A stretch of DNA of 64,000 bases from Chrysemys picta bellii (lineage: Eukaryota > Chordata > Testudines > Emydidae), in assembly GCF_011386835.1 (NCBI RefSeq), contig NC_088798.1, positions 6,200,001-6,264,000 of the forward strand, read 5' to 3'. The notes under the pieces are model-generated. The model was not told the DNA's origin, did no database searches, and saw only the letters and a list, made by a program, of their open reading frames with translations. Both the position numbers and the translations under genes were made by a program. This document shows positions 22,356 through 51,010 of the stretch, piece by piece. Numbering within the stretch: the stretch's first letter is position 1; each line of letters begins with the position of its first letter.

Positions 22356-22690
22356 ATCTAGTCCAGTATCCTACCTTCCAACAGTGGTCAATGCCAGGTG
22401 CTTCAGAGGCTATGAACAGAACAGGGCAATTATCCAATGACAACGTCGTCTACTCCCGCCTTCTGGCAGTCAGAGGTGAGGGACGCCCAGAGCATAGAGT
22501 TGCATCCGTGACCATCTTTGTTATTAGCCATTGATGGACCTATCCTCCATGAACTTATCTATTTCTTTTTTGAACCCAGTTAGACTTTTAGCCTTCACAA
22601 ATTATCCCGGCAATGAGTACCACAGGTTGACACTGTGTTGTGCGAAGAAGTACTTCTTTTACTGAGTGACATCATTAAACACCCTTGATT
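22356..22690 (-). mobile_element. CR1 LINE, antisense 3' part, left arm
   Basis: Complement of a CR1 end, continuing the piece at about 21,290-21,334 across the nested hAT. It matches 31,735-32,475 in the right arm, so it predates the duplication. Confidence 0.78.
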
Positions 22691-22694
22691 TCAC

Positions 22695-23070
22695 TTAGAG
22701 CTTTCTGGAAAACCATTTTTTCCCCCTGTGAGAAATTTCAAATGAAAAATCTGTTTGAAAATTTTTAATCAACAATTTTCAGTTTTTCTGTGGGAACCAA
22801 ACCAAAATTCATTTTGAATCAACCTTTCTGAAATTAAATGTAAGCTTTCAATTTGTTTAGACTTAAAATGTCATTTTGTTTCAACTAAAACAACCAAAAC
22901 AAAATGATATTTTAAGGCTAAACAGAACATGTTTCACTGAGAAATTTCCTGCTGAAAGCTGAAAATTTGTGTCAGAATTGATATTTTTCCGCACAAATTT
23001 CAGTTTCAACAAGGCCATATTTTTTTGAGGAGAGAACTTTCTGTACAAAAAAGTTCAACCAGGTCTAATT
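22695..23070. repeat. A/T-rich foldback repeat, left arm
   Basis: tagagctttctggaaaacca at one end and ccaggtctaatttc at the other, with aaatttc / gaaattt runs between. It pairs with 31,343-31,708 in the right arm. Confidence 0.65.
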
Positions 23071-23119
23071 TCAATCCAGACAAGGAAATTCAAGGTTAAG
23101 GCTCAAAGATGATCTGATG

Positions 23120-23306
23120 CACCTCTACCTCGATATAACGCTGTCCTCGGGAGCCAAAAAATCTTACCGCGTTATAGGTGAAACCGTGTTATATCGAACT
23201 TGCTTCGATCCGCCGGAGTGCCCTCCCCCCCACCCCGGGAAACTGCTTTATTGCGTTATATCAGAATTCTTGTTATATCAGGTTGCATTATATCGGGGTA
23301 CAGGTG
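23120..23306. mobile_element. Mariner/Tigger-type MITE, left-arm specific
   Basis: 187 bases with inverted ends CACCTCTACCTCGATATAACG-like (21-base end given in part: cacctctacctcgatata) and tatcggggtacaggtg, next to TA at 23,307 and a mutated TG at 23,118. The right arm at 31,282 has the empty TA. Confidence 0.85.
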
Positions 23307-25252
23307 TACTTGTTTATGTTTGTCACGTATTACCACATAATATCATGTGTAAAATATTGTATCTAATGTGCTCTGAATTAAACCTCTGAAATATCTAGTT
23401 ACAATGATGACATGAGTAAAGGGATGGAGCTTTAGCCCCGTTTCTCAATCTGAACTCTGATTTCTCCACTTTCCTGCATTTCATTCACACCTTTCCAGTT
23501 ACTGTCACAGTCGTTTTTGTGAGTTAGCTATTAAATACTATCGCTCTGAATCTATGTGGCACAACAAATGGTGCGGCTTCCCTCATGAATATCACCAGCA
23601 ATACTGTTACATGAGGTAAATGAGAACGAAATATGATAGTACAAACCAATCCAGGGAACCAGGAAACTGTATATCCGAAGAGATTTAGGGTCTGTAGAAT
23701 TCAATAGAGAAGAGAAATATATTATTATGGTGAAATAATACAGACGGTGAATAAGGTGCTACCCACAGTAAGGCATCAAAATCTCATCCTATGTTAGTCA
23801 AACAATTATTAGAATTTGTTTTAAACTTTAATCATGCTCTCGTTAGTAGCAAAATCTGTATTGGGAAGGACAATCTCCATACAGGAAAACTGTTACATTT
23901 TATATTAAGGATCCATTCTTAGATTCTAAAGGGTTAATAAATGTCTGACAGACATTGTAAGCATGTAACACAGAGGAGTAATATCTGTTGTTATAGGGGG
24001 TTGTAGCCACATCAGAAAAAGGCACAATAGATGGCTGTAAGCAACCTACTGACCTCTTGGACTCCTCTATAGCAATTAACATGCCATTTTCCAATACATC
24101 AATTCTTTCTAATCATTGACTATTTATAAATGGAGCCATAGTAAAAAAAGGTGACCACAATTCTCTCTATTTAGAGCATGCTCTTCTCCCTCATTCATCC
24201 ATCTATCCAGATTCATTCCTATCACCATAGTATCAGAGCTCTGGGGAAAGACCAAATTGGGTTGGTTATGCGTAAAACCCCTTCCAATCAATCCATCCCC
24301 TCCCAGTCTGCATTTTCCACCTTGTGCCTGCTCAGACGTGCTCTTTCCTTTAGGAATATTGACTCATTAGCCCCCGATTCTCATAACTTGAGTGTTGCCC
24401 CTGAGTCAGGTCCCGTCTGCACTGAAAAAAACACAACTCGAGTGTGGTGGTGCTTTCAGCTGAGTAGGTTTGGCCCATCGAGGAAGAGGCTACAGCTCTA
24501 GTGACCACAACCTGTCATTTTCCAGGCATGTGCAATGAGACAACCTCTCTGCAGTGTGGGCAATGCAGATTGAAATGGACATGAAGGGCTGCATTTTCAG
24601 ACTGGTCTAAATAGATCTACCTTTTTCCACCCACAAAGTTGCAGCCGTAAATAATTGCAGGCCCTGTGTATCAGGAGCCAGAACCTGCTTAGCTGGTGTA
24701 AATCACGTTCAGTGCTTGGGCTTCAGCACTTATTAGTTGCTCTTCGACAGAGAGTGATCATTTTCTGTGTGAGGATTGAAAACAGTTGATCAAAATGCTC
24801 ACAATGTATTCTGATTTCATTCTGTGCCAGTTTCCATCTTAAAACAATGGCATTTTCTTTGAATAGATGCTTTTCACTTCACCCTTATGTAAATATCCAT
24901 TTCTGAGACCTCTGCTTTACAGATAATAGCATCGAGTGGCAATTGCGGTATGGAATGATATTATGATCACTCAGATATAAGAGGTGTTATATTTTTGGAC
25001 CCAGCAGAGAAGGAGATAGACACAGAGGGGGCTGCTGGAAACAAAGCTTTGTGGTGTGCTTGCTTTATTGTTCTAGCTGAAAAACTGAAACTAACAAGAA
25101 AGTGAGGGATAGCACTGGGAAGGAGAGAGTGCTCAAACATTTAAAGAGACAGGAAATCACAAGATGCAATGTCTTTACCTCCTCTGCTGAATACCGCCTT
25201 AGCACATTCAGGGTAGTTGATGCACAAGAATCCTAAGAAACTGCCAAGCCAC

Positions 25253-25707
25253 ATCCTGGCCCTCACTGGTGGTGGAGTCCCTTGTTCCACCCTCCTCAGG
25301 ATCTCTCTGACCTCCACCCGCAGCCAACAGGCCCTGGGTTCCCAGCAATTAGTGCTTCCACCTAGTGGAAAGTTATACAAAGGACTAACAACCCCTTGGC
25401 TGCTAGGACATGAATTAACTAGTACATTGAATCTCAGTCCACATAAAAACAAACAGTTTAATCCCCAGATAGGAACAAGGTAAGCTAAAACAAGGGGATG
25501 AGAACAGGGAAAGGACTCAGGGATGTAAATAAACAACGAGAGGCGTAATCAATGCAGCTGGGCGAAGTGGTATAGCTCCTGGAGATCCAGTTCAGGGACC
25601 CTACAGATAGCAGCCTCTGGCTGCCTCTCCTTAACTTCTCCAACAATACTGCTTCAATTCCCTGGGCCACTTCCCTGCGTTCTACCATTTTGTAAATCTG
25701 CTGCATT
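25253..25707. other. Spacer of the palindrome, left part
   Basis: CYP4 homology stops at 25,252 and repeat-derived sequence begins. 25,424-25,530 is repeated almost exactly at 26,765-26,870, and 25,595-25,715 is repeated at 28,057-28,178, both in the same orientation. I cannot name the families. No gene. Confidence 0.6.
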
Positions 25708-26765
25708 TGTGAATCATGGAATATGCTTTATGCTAAAGGTTTCTTGTAAGATATTATTACAAAGCTTATAATCTACTGAGTGTGATTATTCTATTTGTAT
25801 AAACGTACCACTCTTGTATTTGAAACTAGAAATATGAAATATAACTTTGAGAGCTTATTGTAATTATGCAAAGTGGGGGCCATTAATGGTGATTTGGAAT
25901 CTTGATGACTCCCATTAACCAGGACAATTGTCTGCTGATGGGTGTGTTTTACCTGTAAGTTTTCCTGTATACGTGTGTGCTGGCAAGTGGGCAATGAAGT
26001 CTTGCAGTGACATGTGATCATGTCACCTGAACTGGAATTTATCTTTTAACCTGGTGCTTTTTCAGTGAGAAGGGGGGTGGAAACTCAGAGGGACAAAGGA
26101 TTTCCGCCTTATGCAAAAGATATATAAAGGGGGGAGGAGAACAAAGCAGGAGAGGAGTCATCATGAAGAATTCCCTAGCTACCACCTGAGCTAGAACAAG
26201 AGCTGTTCCAGGGGAAAGAAGGCCTGGAAGGTGTCCAGTCTGAGGAAAAAACTTACTGAAGCATCTCTGAGGGTGAAATTATCTGTATTTAGTTTGATTA
26301 GACATAGATTTGCGCATTTTATTTTATTTTGCTTGGTGACTTACTTTCTGTATTTAATGAAATCACTTTTTACTTATTAATTAACTTCGAGTATGTATTA
26401 ATACCTGGGGGAGCAAACAGCTGTGCATATCTCTCTATCAGTGTTATAGAGGATGAAGAATTTTTGAGTTTACCCTGCATAAGCTTTGTACAGGGTAAAA
26501 CGGATTTATTTGGGTTTAGACCCCATTGGGAGTTGGGCACCTGAGTGCTAAAGACAGGAACACTTCTGTTAGCTGCTTTCAGGTAAACCTGCAGCACTGG
26601 GGCAAGTAATTCAGATCCTGGGTCTGTGTTGGAGCAGACAGGAGTGTCTGGCTCACCAAGACAGAGCACTGGAGTCCTGAGCTGGCAGGGAAGGCAGGGG
26701 TAGAAGTAGACTTGGCACATCGGATGGCAGCTCCCAAGCGGGTTTCTGTGATCTAATCCATCACA
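25708..26765 (+). mobile_element. Candidate ERV-type solo LTR in the spacer
   Basis: 1,058 bases starting TGTGAATCATGG and ending ATCCATCACA, with CATT on each side (25,704-25,707 and 26,766-26,769) and a TATA box (gatatataaagg) near 26,118. No gag-pol sequence is next to it. The boundary is uncertain because the flanks themselves are duplicated repeats. Confidence 0.55.
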
Positions 26766-26870
26766 CATTGAATCTCAGTCCACATAAAAACAAACAGTTT
26801 AATCCCTAGATAGGAACAAGGTAAGCTAAAACAAGGGGATGAGAACAGGGAAAGGACTCAGGGATGTAAA

Positions 26871-28180
26871 TTATGAAGGACCTAACCCATCTTGCAATAA
26901 CTCCTGAAAACCAGCAACAGAAATCAGTGTGACCCTTGTACCAGAGGTTACAGGCAGTAGAAAGAGCTGGTTCAAATGTCTAAAAATTTAGCTAACAACA
27001 CTGACTCATGCCCCCGCCCAGAAACCTAGGAAAACTACATACTCCCTGAGGTCCCCTGGCGGGCAACACTTCTCCTCACAAGCACTGAGTCCATTGTACA
27101 AAACAAAGAAACCTTTACCCTCGGTTTGTTTTCACGGGTAAGCGGAATTCAGGCAGGTCTAATGCCAGCCCCAATGGAAAGCGCTGCCAGATCTGCTCCG
27201 GGAGCTATACCAGTTCACCCAACTGCAATAACTACTCCTCTCATTGCTGGGTAGCAGGGACCCTCGTTACAGTTCCTCTGCTGACCTGCCTCAATAACAC
27301 CTCTGTGTCTGCCACGGTCTGCAAAGCCATGTCTTCTTCATGAAAGCTCCCTCTCCTCCACTCTTCAGAGACAGGTCAGTGACATAGCACTGAGCACAAT
27401 ACTTGCTACCAGAGATAGCATTGCCACCTAAGGTAGCAGCCCCTCCTCCTTCTCTCATATTGTCGGGGCTCCAGTACCCAATCTTGCCAGACTGCAGTGA
27501 TGGTTAGGGTGACCCATAATTGCAGGCATAGTTGGTTCAGTTCTCCTGCTCTTTTCTTACCTACAGGGATAACAGTGTTTTATTACCCCCAGATTTAAAA
27601 TGTAACTGAATTTTGACCACAGTTTCCCAAACTGCCACATATGGGAAACACAAATGAGGCCTGGCCCATCCTGTCATTTCCCTTGGCTCACCAAGAAATG
27701 CCAGCAGACAGCTCCCTCCCCTATGAAGCTTCTGTCATTTGGAGCTCTCAGCAGCTCTGGGGCACCATGACGGGATTCACTCACCAGACGGGCACCTCCT
27801 GCTGGCTGTCTCGGGGGTTAGCTCTCTCAGCTCTCTTCTGGTGAGGCCTCTCCCGCCGCCTTCTCTGTCTGCAGAAACGCCTGATTCCAGGAACCACAGA
27901 GTCCTCTTCATGACTCGGCCTTCTGTCCATACCACCATCCATGTTTTCCCCCTTCTGGGGGAAGGGGGGAAGAATCTCCCAGCTCTATAGTCCAGCCACT
28001 TCCTTAGTGGCGAGTAGGGGGGAGACGGACGCACCCACTACTCTGGGTCCCAGCCCAGGGACCCTACAGATAGCAGCCTCCGGCTGCCTCTCCTTAACTT
28101 CTCCGACAAAACTGCTTCAATTCCCTGGGCCACTTCCCTGGGTTCTACCATTTGGTAAATCTGCTGCATTTGTGAATCAG
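26871..28180. other. Spacer of the palindrome, right part
   Basis: No gene recognised. From about 27,640 the sequence resembles the LTR at 56.2-57.0 kb in style (ctctgggtcccagcccaggg), and 28,057-28,178 repeats 25,595-25,715. The short frames here are not convincing. Confidence 0.5.
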
Positions 28181-44074
<15,894 letters not shown>

Positions 44075-44142
44075 CTCTTAAATCACTGGGACAGGATGTG
44101 ATACATGACAGAGTTTAATCTAAATTTGATTGAATAACTAGA

Positions 44143-44475
44143 GCTGGCTGAGAACTGAAATTCCCCTTTCACGGGAAATTCTGTGATTTCAAAACGTTTT
44201 CATTCAGAATTGCAATGGAAACAGAATTTCAAAATTTCCCACTAAATGAATTTAAAAAAATAATTTTGGTAAAATTTTAAAAATTCTTCCGAGATTATCA
44301 AAATTTTTGCTCCGATTTTGACTTTTAAATAAAAGGCTAAACGAAAAGTCGTTCTGAAATAAACAAATCTAAAACTGTTCCAGTATCAAAAAACATTGAT
44401 AGATTTTTTTCAAACCAAAATTCTGTCCAAAGCAACAATTTCTGTCGAAATTTTCTCAGTCAGTTCTAGTCAAAA
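44143..44475. repeat. A/T-rich foldback repeat, 3' flank
   Basis: ctagagctggctgagaactg at one end and tctcagtcagttctagtc at the other. Confidence 0.65.
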
Positions 44476-47400
44476 GAAAGGCTGTGTTTTATCTCTGCAG
44501 ATGTATCCCTGCTAACTCCTCTTTGTGATTAACTAAAAAATTATTGGGGGTGGAAGGGCCATAGAGATGCAGCTGTGTATTTTTATTGATCATCATAATA
44601 GTTTAGCAAGGGATCAGCGTTGTACAGAAGAGAGAGGACAGCATCCCAGCTCTCAGAGATTTGCAGTGGGGCTAGATTCTGACACAAGGGGTGAAGGAGG
44701 GATGGAGCATAAGGAGATTTTCTTTCCTCTTTTACGCTCTGCACACGGGCCTGCCAGATTTCCAGCCCCTGTGCAGGGACCACTTCCTCTGAGGGAGTGA
44801 GATGAGTAGGTAGGGAGTTGTACTGGTGTACCCCAGAAAGGGTACTGCAGTAAGTCCACCAAGGGATGGGAGTGCTCTGCAATTCCTGCTGGAGTAGTGT
44901 GCCTCCACACTGCGCCCCAGGCGATGCTACGTTTAATAGGAAGAAGCCCTACATAGCGGTAATGATCATTATTGTTTATGTACATGAGTGCCTAGAAGCC
45001 CCAATCAGGGGTCGGGACCCAGGTGGGCTGTTTGGGCACTGGACACTTCACATGCTTCTAGATAGGACGTAAATCAATGGCAGGTTCGTTGCACAAAAGT
45101 TGCCTCTCTTTAATCTTCCCCTGCCTTCCATTCAGGGCACTGCAACGGCTGATCTGTTGCCATGGGACGGCCTGATCCAGCCCTTCAGCTAACTCAATGA
45201 AGGAGAGTGCAGATCCTGGTCTGCACTGAACAGTTCTACAGGAATAACCATGTCGGGGAGGGGTGTGATTTTCACTGCTGGTCTTATACCAGTAATAGCC
45301 CTAATGTGGATGCATTGACACCATTATTAAGGTGCCGTCCCATACAGAAATAGCTATACTGGTACAGAGCACATTTATACCCATATAGCTGCATCCACAC
45401 AAGGGAGGGACGTTGTCCCACTTTACCTGTAGTGGCATAGTCAAAGCGGCGCAACTTTCGACTGTACACCGTAGAGCAAAATTGTGTGTGGCAGATCAGG
45501 CATCCCAACAACCCAGCAAGCAATTTAATCAATGTTTGTAAGGATTAAATTCGAGTGTAACCCCTGTTATCAACTTGTTTGTATCTAAATTATCTTTAGA
45601 TTTCACAGCTGTGTCAATGATGAATAAATTAAATAGTGAGCATTAAAAAATATCTTCATGCCATCTTATTAGCACATTAGGCTTCTAAATATAAATGTAT
45701 CCGGATTCACGCTCTCAGATCCCCGCCTCTCATCCTGTGGCCGATTGTGTCTCTTCCTGTGGCCTTGTGCAATGTCCTCATTCCTCTAATGCCTGCAGAA
45801 CCAAACACAGATTGGAGCCCCATTGTGCCAGGAACTGTAGAAACACATGGTGAGAGACAGTCCCTATCCCAATGACTCTAAATAGACAAGACGGACAAAG
45901 GATGGGGTGAGAAACACAGGGGAAATGACTTGACAAAGGTCATGCAATGTCAGTCAGTAGCAGAACTGGGAGTAGAACCCAGGTCTCCCAATGTAGTGTC
46001 CTAGCTACTAGACAACACTTCCTCCCCAACAAGGGACTCTGCTGATTATCAGCGTATGACTGTTTGGGAAATCTGTATGATTTGTGGATTCACTGTGAGA
46101 TTATGGACTCTGTGCATATTTTTAGCAAGCAGCAAACTCCATTTTGAATGTGGGGGCTTTGAGTGCTGTCTTCTCTGTTCCCTCTTTATCTCCAGGTTGA
46201 ACTGAAATTCTGACAGGGCTGACAATAGAGGGTCATTAACTTGGGATGGTCCTCTAGTCAAATACAAACATATTAAACAATAGTTTAAATCTCAACCAGG
46301 AAAACTAGTTTGTCAGAACAGAGGGTGTCTGGCAGTGAAGTTACCTAGTAGAGGTCTATCATTTGTTAAGGCTGTTCCAGGAGTCACTTGACCAAGGGCC
46401 TGAAAGGTTATAAAAGGACTCACAGGGGGATGACTGAGAGCCGCAGAGGAGTTTTGGGCAGGAGAGGGAGAGGGGATGGAGTGACCAAGGGCAGAATCGG
46501 AGAGCTGGGTGGAGACGGCTCCATGTTTCGGGACAACGCAGGCACTGAGACAAGAAGGACTCCAGACCCTAAGATAAGGACAGTGCCTGGACTCTGTTCA
46601 GACTCTGGAGGCTTAGGACATCCAGGGGATTCCACGGCTGGATCCCCTCACGGCAGTCTGGTGAGTAACCAAGAGGAGGAGCTCAGTTGGAGCTGTGACA
46701 AAGGTGCCTCTTACAAAAGACCACTAAAAGGAAGGAGAGATGGCTCTATCATCCACGGAATATACACTACATCTAGCCATCAAGTTACACCTACCTTCCA
46801 AATACACTCCTTGTAAATCATTACTGTCTCACACACACACACACAATTGTCCACCAACACTAGAGTGCGCTCAAACAGGTTGAATTCTTTGGGACTCTGT
46901 AAAGTGCCTTAATTCATCCAAGAAATGTGAGAACCGAGGAACAGTCACATGCCAGTGCATCTGTGGTTATGTGAAGGGGCTGTGATTCTTTAATCGTTTA
47001 AACTCAAGTGTATGGTATTATTTAACTAGAACATACAGCATAAGCTACCAATTAGTTGGCAGATACAAAATGAGTAACATACCATAGAGATACCTAGCAA
47101 ATATAAGCTCCCAGCAAAACTTTCTAGAGAAGACTGGCTGCAGTCTGAGTCATTCCTTCTGCTTCTTGAAAAGACCATTTAAATCACCCTTGGACTTTAA
47201 TACAAATTATCTCTATTTGTCTTAGGATCTACACAAACTATCACTAGTTACATAACAAACAAAGAAGCCAAGTAGGTGGGTAGCTGCTACGTTCAGTAAC
47301 TGACAGATCAGTTTTCCTGCTCACTCCAAGGCTCTGGGTTTAGTGTGTGGTTTTCTGTATGCTTTGAAAAACAGGTCATCTTCCAATTAGAAGTACATTT

Positions 47401-47800
47401 CTGGCCTTTATGGGGGTAAAGAGCTGTAAATGCAGCACATTTTGAGTCAGATCTTCAGCTCAGTTTTTGGCCCTTTCTGTCTGCGAGGCTATAGAAATAT
47501 TCCTGCTGATAACCTCACAGTTTATACTGAAACAAGAACAGGACGCAAGGAACCGCTAAATATTTCATTGCTCTTTCCACTATAGGCCCAATTCAGCCCT
47601 GGTGCAAACAGGGTGCGTACACCAAATGTGGCTCTGTATGTTTGTAGAATTTCAGTATACCTCCCTGGGGCTTTAATGCAAGAGGTCAGAGAAGTAGCTG
47701 ATCTGGTAAAACACACTCATTGAGGAATACAGACTAACACGGCTGCTACTCTGAAACCTGTCATTGAGGAATGTGACTGATTTGCTGCAATAAGCCATCA
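44476..47800. other. 3' flank of the intact CYP4 gene, rest of right arm
   Basis: No gene found. 45,420-45,700 is shared with the relic at 7.43-7.74 kb. 45,790-46,020 holds L2/MIR-like fragments. 46,360-47,716 pairs with 14.5-15.8 kb of the left arm. The frame 46,388-46,816 (142 codons) is not supported: the left-arm twin shares only its last 80 codons. Confidence 0.6.
47717..47772. mobile_element. 32-bp insertion with 12-bp target duplication
   Basis: TCATTGAGGAAT at 47,717-47,728 and 47,761-47,772 bracket a 32-base insert (agactaacacggctgctact...). The left arm has one copy of the target and no insert (14,485-14,496). Confidence 0.88.
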
Positions 47801-48245
47801 GACCACTGGGGGTACTAGAGGACAAGGTCAGAGATTTTTTTTTTCACTGTGTAAGCAATCTTATGAAGGTCACCCCTGTTCAACCGCAAGTCTATCATCC
47901 TCACTAGCGTCTATGTACATAGCTGTGAAGGACGGTTCCCTCCACTGCAGGGATCCCTGGGTAAAATGCTATGGCCTGAGTTATACAGGAGATCAGAGCA
48001 AATGATCTAACACTCCTACTGGTCTTAATATAGATGAATCCAGTGTCTGAGTGCCTCAGTTTACCCATCAGTAAAACAGACAAACCGCAGATCTGAAACT
48101 TGATCAGGGTCCACCATGCACCAATGGACCTTATTTTTATAGTGGGCCAAAACCAAAACCCCCTGTTCTAAATACCCCTCAAACCCAGGAATGTATGCTT
48201 AAGCCTCACCATGGGTATGAGGGTTAATTAATGTTGTTTTAGTGG
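47801..48245 (+). mobile_element. CR1 tail and unassigned sequence
   Basis: 47,965-48,045 (gttatacaggagatcagagc ... ctactggtcttaatatagat) is a CR1 3' end. The rest is unassigned. Confidence 0.6.
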
Positions 48246-49019
48246 GTGTCTACACTGCCATGTATGTCCAGGGTTCGAACTCAGACTCAATCCTAACCCT
48301 CCTTCCATCTATACACAAATCATGCTCAGAGCTCAGACTCAGGATATGAGCACCCCATGGGGGTGGAGGGCCAGAGCCTAAGTCAAGATGGGACCCAGGT
48401 TTCAGGACATATTGCCAGGGCCGGTGCAACCACTAGGCGAACTAGGCAGCCGCCTAGGGCGCCTAGTGGTCGAGGGAGCCTAAACGCCCGCTCAGGCGAG
48501 CAGGTGGAATGGAGGTGAGCTGGGGTGCGGGGGGCACAGGGAGGGCCACCCGCAGTAACAGAGGGGGTGCACAAGGGAACTGCTCCCCACCCCAGATCAC
48601 CTCCACATGGCCTCCTCCGCTGAGCACACAGCCCCCACTCTAATTCTCCTCCAATTGGCGCCAAAAACCTGGGAGGAGGATTAGAGCGGCGCCGGCGTGC
48701 TCAGTGGAGGAGGCGGAGCAGAGGTGAGCTGGGGTGGGCTCCCCGGGCGGCGTTAGCTGCTGCAGAGGGGGAGGGCTTCCCGGGTGGGTGGGGGGTTAGC
48801 TGCCGTGGAGGAGGGCTCCCTGGGCAGGGTTAGCTGCAGAGGGGGGGTAGCTGCTGCGGCGGCCGGCACTTCGGGTGGTGGGGGGGGGTGGGCTGGGTTA
48901 GCTGCCACGGCCGGTGGGGTTAGCTGCCATGGGGGGGGGAGGGGCACAAGGTGGAAGTTTCGCCTAGGGCGCAAGACTTCCTTGCACCGGCCCTGCATAT
49001 TGCTTTGCAGTGTAGACAC
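48246..49019. mobile_element. Older MITE with gtgtctacactg ends, carrying a nested hAT
   Basis: gtgtctacactg at 48,246 and its exact inverse cagtgtagacac at 49,008-49,019. A hAT lies inside it. Confidence 0.75.
48416..48995. mobile_element. hAT MITE with perfect 8-bp target duplication
   Basis: Ends CAGGGCCGGTGCAA and TTGCACCGGCCCTG are exact inverses; CATATTGC occurs on both sides (48,408-48,415 and 48,996-49,003). The G-rich interior gives non-coding open frames. Confidence 0.95.
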
Positions 49020-49275
49020 AGCCCTACTGGACTAGTGCTCTGGGAGTCCCCAGAAGCATCCCTCGGGCTGACTTTCTTTGTCCTCTGGGCAGTCAAGTTC
49101 GGTGAACGGTCAAGTTTTCCCACAGTGCACCATGAACAAAGGGCTAGAATAGCCACATTGTGGGAGAGCACTAGGAAGTCTGGGCTATGCGTGGTTGGAC
49201 TCAAGCCTGAATAATTCAGTGTAGAGACTGGGGCCCCAGTTTGGGACACAGGGTTCTACAATTCCTAACCGAGGG

Positions 49276-50489
49276 TTACAAATGAGTGTGGATGCTCAAA
49301 CCCGGGGTTAACAAACCAATGGTGGTAACTTGGAAGTCATATGATGATATGTCTTCAGTACTCCATATATTGAGTAAGAATTCATGAAGTTTCCTCAGCA
49401 GGATCTCACCTCTGTATTCCAACATTTCTGCAGGAATGCCATCAGATCCAGGAGCCCTGCAGTTGTACATGGCATGGACTGAAGGGCTGACTTCGTCAAG
49501 GGGTGGGGCTGTGTCCATGTTGTCATTACACGTTGGATGATCTACTACTCTTATTAGTGCCTTGTCTGTAATGCTAGACAGCGTGTTAAAAAAAAAATCA
49601 CTGAAATGCTGTTGCCACCTCTGAAAAATTTCTCCTTTGTCAGTGATCAGTGTTAGGCCATCCACTCTCTTCAAGGGCACTGTAATGGTAGGCATCGACC
49701 ATACACGTCTTTAAAAGCCTCAGAGAAATCTTTGGTCTCCTGCTGGTTGGCGTAGCCTTGGACTTCATCTGCCATAGTGTTCCACCGTTCTCATCAAACC
49801 AATCTTGACGATGTTGTTTTGCTGTATTCAAGATAGAAAGAGTGACTTGATATACCATGTAGAGAAAAGTTGCCCACTCATTGTTTACATTAACACTGGT
49901 AGTCAATCCAACAGGGTCAGACATAGCTGCTGCAATGTTATCACAGAGCTCCACTTCATCTTGTAATCACTTTATGTTGAACCATCTGATTGGTTTAGAT
50001 GATGACTTGTGATACTCTGGTTGAATTACTAATACTAGTTTGGAGAGATCATGTGATGGTCTTTCAAGAAGTCTGCCCTCGCATGGTTGCAGTGGTTTGT
50101 ACATCCTGTAGATCTTGCCACTGGACAATGATGTAGTGGATAAGAGGCCATTGTTTGGCACAATGAGTTTGTCTAAGTTGCCACAGAACTTTTCTTTTTT
50201 TGTTTTCAGTATTTGTAATGGTAGGAGCATAAGCGCTGATGATGGTAACATACCTCTTAGGTTTCAATGGCAACTACAAAACCATTGGATGATCACTTAT
50301 GCCTTTAGGTAGACTTTTAAGCTTGCAAGCAATGGAGTTGCTAATGGCAAAGCCGACACCCAGTTGGCCTGGCTCTGAGGCTGGGCAACCTCCCCAGAAG
50401 AATGTGTATCCTGCACCCATCTTTGCCAATTGACCTTCGTTCACTGAGCAAGGCAATGTCAACCCTATCCCTGGCCAGTTCTCTTGCAA
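49276..50489 (-). pseudogene. APE-type non-LTR LINE fragment (endonuclease to RT start), broken
   Basis: On the minus strand and in order: 50,489-50,274 (GAGYTFFWGGCPASEPGQLG, GVGFAI), 50,273-50,064 (YVTIISAYAPTITN, an endonuclease block), 49,954-49,640 (KQHRQDWFDENGG), 49,695-49,276 (RAPGSDGIPAEMLEY, the start of RT). This resembles the LINE family often labelled craniofacial-development-protein-2-like in databases. Several frameshifts split it, and RT beyond the first blocks is absent. Confidence 0.82.
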
Positions 50490-50627
50490 CGAGAGCTGTG
50501 CCTCTCTTAGGTCGGCTGGTGGAAGGGTTGATGCATAAAGCGCTAACGTTCCATGAAGCTAATGTAAGCCCAAGCGGCTGTGACCAGCCACACCTGCAAA
50601 GCCTGCACAGACTGGAGGCAGAGCTTA

Positions 50628-50850
50628 AAAGGAGAAGCAGAGCAGAGCGGCTCAGAGGGGGCAGGTAGTGGAAGGGAGCAGACTGGTGCTCTGAGGGGAA
50701 AATACTGCCCAGGAGCTCCTTGCCTGAGGCCTGACTGCACTAACCAGTGGGAACCTACAAAGGAGAGAGAAATGACTGAGCGTGCAGGTCAGAGACTTGG
50801 CTGAAGTGACTTACTCCATGAAGCTAAAGGAGTAGGAAGGGGAAGCGGGG
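50628..50850 (+). repeat. Unclassified dispersed repeat, copy 2
   Basis: Near-identical to 1,297-1,500, including aaatactgcccaggagctcc. Confidence 0.7.
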
Positions 50851-51010
50851 GAGGGGAGCTGAGTAGGTGAGCCGGGACGGTGGGGGGCTGAGGAGGCAAG
50901 CGGGCGAGGCGAGCCGGGGGGGCTGAGTAGGTGAGCAGGTGGGAGTGGCAGGGGGGTGAGGAGGCAAGTTGGGGGAGGGGGGCTGAGGAGGCGAGCAGGT
51001 GGCTGACCTG
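50845..51010. repeat. G-rich degenerate minisatellite
   Basis: Imperfect units of ggctgaggaggcgagcagg type, several in a row. Further G-rich, non-coding sequence lies at 51,230-51,400. Confidence 0.7.

Noticed and set aside
46388..46816. 142-codon frame in the right arm as a gene
   Set aside because: The left-arm twin keeps only part of it, and it has no domain, splice context or start support.
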